From: Ignelater luminosus | Taxonomy: Eukaryota; Arthropoda; Insecta; Coleoptera; Elateridae | Assembly (NCBI GenBank): GCA_011009095.1 | Contig: VTPC01008797.1 | Location: forward strand, 60,258 to 124,257 | Direction of reading: 5' to 3' | Length of the DNA stretch: 64,000 nt | Shown: positions 58,801 to 64,000 of the stretch, piece after piece | Numbering within the stretch: position 1 is the first letter of the stretch | Layout: each line of letters opens with the position of its first letter | Position numbers and translations under genes: made by a program | Notes under the pieces: generated by a model | Told to the model about the DNA's origin: nothing | The model's input: the letters and a program-made list of their open reading frames with translations, nothing else | Databases searched by the model: none

Positions 58801-61699
58801 GTCTTTGTCTATCTTTTGTGTTATAATGATAAAAGTATGTTGGGTTGCAGAACAGAAATTCCCCTTATTAGGTTGAGTTTCTTTGACACCATCGAAAAGT
58901 AAATAGTCAAGTACCAATTTTCATTAGATGTCGTTCTCGATCCTCGATCTTATGTAATGTTCACCAGTTAACTGAAATAGATCTTACAGCTCGTAGGTGT
59001 TCAAACCGCGGAATCCATGGTGAATGGGTATGAAACCACAAGAATCCTTTGGATATGCAGAACAACACTTGATAGAAATTTCAAGATGACGGTTACAGTT
59101 GTTATCTTGTGGACAACCCTTGTATGGTAATCTAGAACAATGACAAAAGACTGCAGGAGTAAACCAAGTAAGGTTTCACCGCAATTACTCAACTCAACAA
59201 TTAGATGAGAAATACAATACAAGACAAACTCCGCCGTTGGGAAGAGACGAAAAAACATCCTATCATCTTCAGTGAGTTGAATATGACACCTCCTCTTGAT
59301 ATGGTGCGACCAGGAGTAAACTTGAGCCTAACCAGTTCAGCCAGCAATAACTGACCCCTCATATTTCTTACTTAGCCTCTCTTTTTGCCTCGCCTAGTCA
59401 GTTGCGTTATGGACAGATGCCAGATACATTTAATGATAACAAGATGGTTATGGAATTAGTCATCACTACTGCTCATCTGTAATCTAATAATAATAATCAT
59501 CATCATCTTTACTATTTGTATTTTATTTTAAAAAATATTTGAGCGTGGACAAAGTCTTCTTGATATTTCTACGAAGATGATCTTTAGTCTTGGTTCAAAC
59601 AGAAAACTATTTCGAGCTGAAATATCAGGGCTAAAACAATAAGAGAATCTTCATGGTCATTGATAGTCAGACCGCGCCGAGGGCTTTAATATTCTGCCAA
59701 GTAACTTCGAGTCTTGTACTGGATTGGTCTCGCAAGACAAATAAACTTGAATTAAAAATTAATATGTACATAGGCAATAGGCATGTTAATGTAGCAAGAA
59801 ATTAGGAAACCAAGTGTCTGGCAAAAGATGGGAGGAACAGCTCTTTATAGGAAAGAAGACAGCTTGTGGAATAGCACACTAGGGAACAAAGCAGGAGATT
59901 AAAATATTATCTAGGCAATGACATCAACAATATTGAAAGAAGACGGCATGATAAGAATAATCTTCTTTCTAGAGGTATCTTCAAAGAATCTAGTAGAGAT
60001 CCAACTCAGAATTGGTTGAGCAAGTACGTAGTCAACATGAAGATTGCACAAAAGTTAACGTGCAGGCTTCTCAGGCTTCAAACGTCATACTGCTTGCCCT
60101 ACCTCTTGCACTCATTGTTGTTTTGAGATGTGAACGTCTATTCTTTTGAAATGACTGTTGCAGAAGTTCGAAGATTCTGTACGGTCAGGTCAACATCTGG
60201 GAACAGACTTGGGCAAAGCTTTTCTTCTGTCATCAGCAGTATCTAAAGTTCTGGTCTGGATTCGATTTTAGTAAAGCATTGCAGTTGAGAGACAATCTTG
60301 CGCAACAAGAAGAGCTCCATACAACACCTATGAAGCCATCAATTGCAGGGCAAGCCACGACACAGTGGGACTGTTTTCTCAAATGTTGCAGGGCTGCCCT
60401 CTTTACTTGTTGGTCGCGTTTTAGGAAGCAAAGACCCGAGAGTTAGACGGTCAAAAGAGAGCCTAGCTAATGGAGAGCGAAAGAAATCCGAAGAATTCCC
60501 GACCTTTTTAGGCAAGATCAGATGATCTACTGGAAAAGTCCGAGGACTTTGCAAGTTGACTACCAGTTCAAATCAGATTATTATTCTTAGAGTGACGGCA
60601 TTTTAATTTTTCCGCTTGTCATTGGGAAACGGAGCAATCGGAAATATAATCATAATTGATTTTCCGGAATAGTTTGGCGGCGGGGCCACGAGAGACGCGT
60701 TCCATCTGACTGGTTTCTAAAAGGGTTGAACATAACGATGTCTTTTCTTTTACCTGTTCTCTTCGCCTAAAGCCCATAATTATTTCTAGCATTTCGTTTT
60801 ATGACCTTTTTTATTTAGTTGATTTTCTCCACTTGAAATTTGCAATAAACACAAAGTATCCTTAATGACTGAGCAGATTGACCTAAAATCCTCGTTGTTA
60901 CGAGTTTTAGATGGTAAAGCCTGATAAGCATAGCTTCTGGTTGAATTTAGAGAAAGTTAGCTGATTACCATAAAAACGTTTTTATTTATGCCTTCTATAA
61001 CGATGTGTTCTGTTATTTTTAGTTAATGAATTTTGAAATAGTTTAGAATTTTTAACAGATGAGTTGAGTGTTATGTTGATAAAAGTTATAGTATTATCCT
61101 CCACGTATTTCTATGATCATTGGTTTAGTTCACATTCTCAACGACCAGGACGCTTTTTCAGTATTGTTCAAAAATCAATTTCTAAGTAAATTTTTTAAGA
61201 AGTCTTTCACGTGTTTGCAAACGTCTATTGTGTCACCAGACCTGAGAATAACCATGATAACTAACTAGATTCAATTTTAAATCTATGTTTCTAATCCTTG
61301 AATACTAAACCTGGCCGTTCTTCCACTTCTTTAACCTGCTGCTTTCTCCTTCAACACATTTTCAGATTTTATCAGAAACTGCTTTGCAGCGGATCGAGCA
61401 TCATTCATTATTTTTTAGTTTCTTATCTCTACTTCAATGCTACACGCTGATTTGGTTTCAGGATGAAAACTGTGAACCAGCATAATACAGGATATACACA
61501 TCACCAAAAGAGTATTTAAGAAGTATTTCAGCACTTCAGCTGCATCTTTCTGCGAGCTAGAGACAAAACCTCGCTGAGACTGGGACTCATTTACCTTTCC
61601 ACGCATGGTAATTCCCTTATTACATTATCTTCAATTTTTTTTCAAAAATCCATGACTAAAAGAAAACTTTATGCTATAAAGGCCGCCGATGCTCTGCAA
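55827..61699. other. Long intergenic stretch with no recognised gene
   Basis: Nearly 6 kb upstream of the CFAP100-like gene. The frames are short (under 86 codons) and unmatched. The part from about 56900 to 60600 is less AT-rich and reads like old, eroded repeat DNA, but I could not assign it to a family. A pair of overlapping opposite-strand frames at 60339-60554 (71 and 60 codons) marks a local GC-richer patch. A short GAT/AAT-rich microsatellite-like run lies at 61715-61750. Confidence 0.45.
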
Positions 61700-63010
61700 C
61701 GAGAACTGCACTAAATGTGATGGTAATGATGATGATAATAGCAATAATAATTTATACTGAGACAGAGCATTTTACTCTCAATAAATCAGAAAGTTTCGCC
61801 ATGGAAAGATCGTATAACAAAGGAGATCGGCGACTTAGTACAGATTTGGATGCTATAGTAGAGTACTTGAAAAAAAGAGAAGCAAACAAGATCATAAATC
61901 AAATAGGATTTTACAGTGACTAAAACAAACACATTTAGAACTGACCTTGAACAAGAAATTACAGAGCACAAAGCAAAAGCAAAAGGAACTGGTTTTAAAA
62001 GATACAACGAGACCATCAAAGAAAACAATAAAATCAATTGTTTAAAAACAATCAGAAAAAGTTCTATACACGTTTATTAAGAAACAATACAAGTCATCAA
62101 CATGATGAAATACGCAGTAAAGAATTTATGCCATCCTACACTAGCAGATATCAATGCTTCGTGGGTTAAAGAAGTTAATAAATATTCGGAAAGTATAATA
62201 GAAATGGAAACTCCGATCTCTACTGATAAAGACATTAAAGCCATCAATTGGAGAGCACCTGGTCTAGATAATCTGCGTAAGTACTGGCTAAAACACTTAA
62301 TATCAGCTCATCTGCCTTTGGCAAAACATTTCAATAAAATTCTAAGTCAACCAAACCGACTTCCATGGTATTTAACTGTTGGAAAACTTATTTTGTTTAT
62401 AAAAAAAAAGGAAACTCGCCGGATCCTCGCAACTACCGATCGATCACTTGTTTGTGACTATTTAAAAACTATTAACGTCTGTGATTAATGAGTACATAGT
62501 ATATATACATATAAGGTACAATCTAATAGCCGAACAACAAAAAGGGTATGCCAAAGCTGCTTAGGGGTGCCACGAGCAACTAATTATAGACTTCATTATT
62601 ACAAAGCAAGCATCACATAAACAGCGTAATCTATCTACGTGCTACATAGATTACATCAAAGCTTTCAATTCTGTTCCACATAATTGGTTCTTCTTAGCAC
62701 TGAGAATATATAAAATAAGCTTTGTCGTACATCAATTTCTGCAACAGATAATCAACAACTGGAATGTGGACTTGCGTCTAGATAGTAGAACCCTGGGGAA
62801 GGTTGAAATAAAAAAAATAAAAAAGGGCATTTTTCAAGGCGATTCCCTTAACCCAACATGGTCCCTTGTCGGTTCTCTTAAACAAGTCCATAAAAGTGTA
62901 CAGGTTAGATCAAAAACAACCTACTCGCATAAGTCACTTAGCTCTACTATAGATACTGAAATAGAATACCAACCAAAATCCTTATCACTAAAGAGAACTT
63001 CGGAATTTTA
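61700..63010 (+). pseudogene. R4/Dong-like LINE reverse transcriptase fragment
   Basis: Plus-strand frames read KAKAKGTGFKRYNETIKENN near 61973, then a 128-codon frame (62102-62488) with KAINWRAPGLDNLRKYWLKH and LPLAKHFNKILSQPNRLPWY (start of RT; the W-x-x-P-G-x-D-x-x-x-x-x-W-L-K pattern is characteristic). After a shift come CHEQLIIDFIITKQASHKQR, CYIDYIKAFNSVPHNW (motif A, 62640-62690) and KKGIFQGDSLNPTWSLVGSL (motif B, 62824-62883). Motif C is missing, and the sequence is cut at about 63010. The GIFQGDSLSP-type motif B and the finger motif fit the R4/Dong group; the clade is tentative. Confidence 0.72.
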
Positions 63011-63014
63011 CGGT

Positions 63015-64000
63015 ATTATCCATTCGTCGTGAAAAAAGGGCTTATCTTAATTCACTCGCAACGGAAAATAATTCGCGTAAGATGTGGTCTGCCTTATCTG
63101 ATTTAAATATACGTTTTTAATAGCAACGTACAGTGCCAAGTAACTTAGCTGACCCTATCTCGATCGGAAATTATTTTAGCTCTTTTGTTCAATCTTCAAC
63201 TTCCAACTGCGATACACAAATACAGTATTATCAAAATATTCGGCACTTCAGCAACCAAACTTTTGATTTCTCTCTTACCTCAATAGAAGAGGTGCATGAA
63301 ACTCTGTTTAGTCTTAAATCTAACGCTCTTGGTTCAGATAACATTACGCTCATAATGCTAAAATATTGTAGTCCTTTTATCGATAAATATATTACTCACA
63401 TCATTAATTGTTGCATTGAGTTCTGTTACTTTCCGTCGGCGTGGAAGGAGGCCATTGGTCTTCCACTACCTAAAGTTTCTAATCCAAGTAGTTACTCTGA
63501 CTTAAGAATAATTAGCATTTTACCGTGTATCTCTAAAATTTTTGAAAAGATACTATATAAACAAATATATGTCTTTTCTAACAACAACAATATATTATCC
63601 GTATGTCAATCCGGTTTTAGGAAGGGTCTTAGTACTGCTAGTTCTCTCGCCACTGTCACGGATGATATTATAAGCGCAACTGATAGGCACATGATAACCG
63701 TTCTCGTACTGCTCGATTTCTCTAAAGCTTTTGATACAATAAGTCATAATCTTCTGTGTGCAAAACTTCAGTACTACGGGTTCGTCAATAATGCAGTGAA
63801 CTTAATAAAGTCTGATAATTAAAATTAACGAGCAACTGTCACAATCATATTCATTAACTTCCGGTGTTCCTCAAGGGTCTATTCTAGGGCCTCTGTTATT
63901 TATTATATATACCTCTGATATTTTAAATTCCTTGAAGCATTGTAATGTTCAGGCGTATGCTGATGACACGCAAATATATAAATCATTTAACTTTTCTGAT
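63015..64000 (+). pseudogene. Jockey/CR1-type LINE reverse transcriptase, runs off the window
   Basis: It starts in the linker (EKRAYLNSLATENNS-like, NSRKMWSALSDLNI near 63080). The 229-codon frame (63133-63822) holds ISIGNYFSSFVQSSTS, SLKSNALGSDNITLIMLKYC (RT motif 0), CYFPSAWKEAIGLPLPKVSN, LRIISILPCISKIFEKILYK, CQSGFRKGLSTASSLATVTD and VLLDFSKAFDTISHNLL (motif A). A small deletion with frameshift at about 63812 breaks it. The reading then continues with LTSGVPQGSILGPLLFIIYT (motif B) and NVQAYADDTQIYKSF (motif C, YADD) to base 64000. Apart from that break it is well preserved. The 3' end lies outside the window. Confidence 0.88.

Noticed and set aside
60339-60554. 71-codon minus-strand frame with an overlapping plus frame
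   Set aside because: Open on both strands in a GC-richer patch, no domain, no promoter or splice signal.

Overview
This is eukaryotic, very AT-rich genomic DNA from an arthropod, almost certainly an insect. The evidence is the spliced gene structure, the mix of transposable elements (Tc1/mariner, BEL/Pao, Copia, jockey-like and other LINEs, Penelope-like) and their insect-type protein sequences. A beetle is possible, but the sequence does not prove the order. There is no operon structure, and I saw no tRNA, rRNA or CRISPR array.

Only one host gene is well supported. It is a three-exon gene on the minus strand (55666 down to 45895) encoding a 616-residue coiled-coil protein of the ciliary CFAP100/CCDC37 type (DUF4200 family). 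The splice sites keep the reading frame. A near-consensus RFX X-box lies about 150 bp upstream of its ATG, as expected for a ciliary gene. Its 7.85-kb first intron holds two unrelated degenerate tandem arrays, a short pogo/Tigger-like MITE, and a structurally complete Tc1/mariner-superfamily transposon with perfect 31-bp inverted repeats and an unbroken 361-codon transposase.

The rest is a dense graveyard of mobile elements. From left to right: a mariner end (1-560), a Copia gag/protease scrap (655-1160), and a Ginger-like integrase transposon with inverted repeats (4629-6664). Next come a jockey-like LINE (7010-8275), a BEL/Pao element (8285-10590), and an unidentified insect repeat protein (10849-11380) interrupted by a LINE (11385-13610). 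A mariner with 294-bp inverted repeats (16200-17996) is followed by a Penelope-like RT scrap (19370-19720) and a LINE whose two halves point away from each other (about 21010-24340), the pattern expected from twin priming. Further right are jockey 3' (27420-28240) and 5' (29715-31090) pieces, an R1/LOA-like LINE with zinc knuckles (31460-34350), a decayed mariner (34367-35629), another jockey scrap (35860-36290) and another LINE (36990-38910). LINE scraps and a GC-rich decayed minisatellite fill 41490-44200, and a Penelope-like RT lies at 44590-45360. Beyond the host gene, an R4/Dong-like LINE (61700-63010) abuts a jockey/CR1-type LINE that runs off the window end (63015-64000).

The remaining stretches (1161-4628, 13611-16199, 24341-27419, 38911-41489 and 55830-61699 are the largest) are AT-rich and hold no gene I can support. 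I found no new multi-gene system. The observations most worth checking are the intact intronic mariner-like element, the integrase-bearing inverted-repeat transposon, the long-TIR mariner, the X-box and the inverted LINE.
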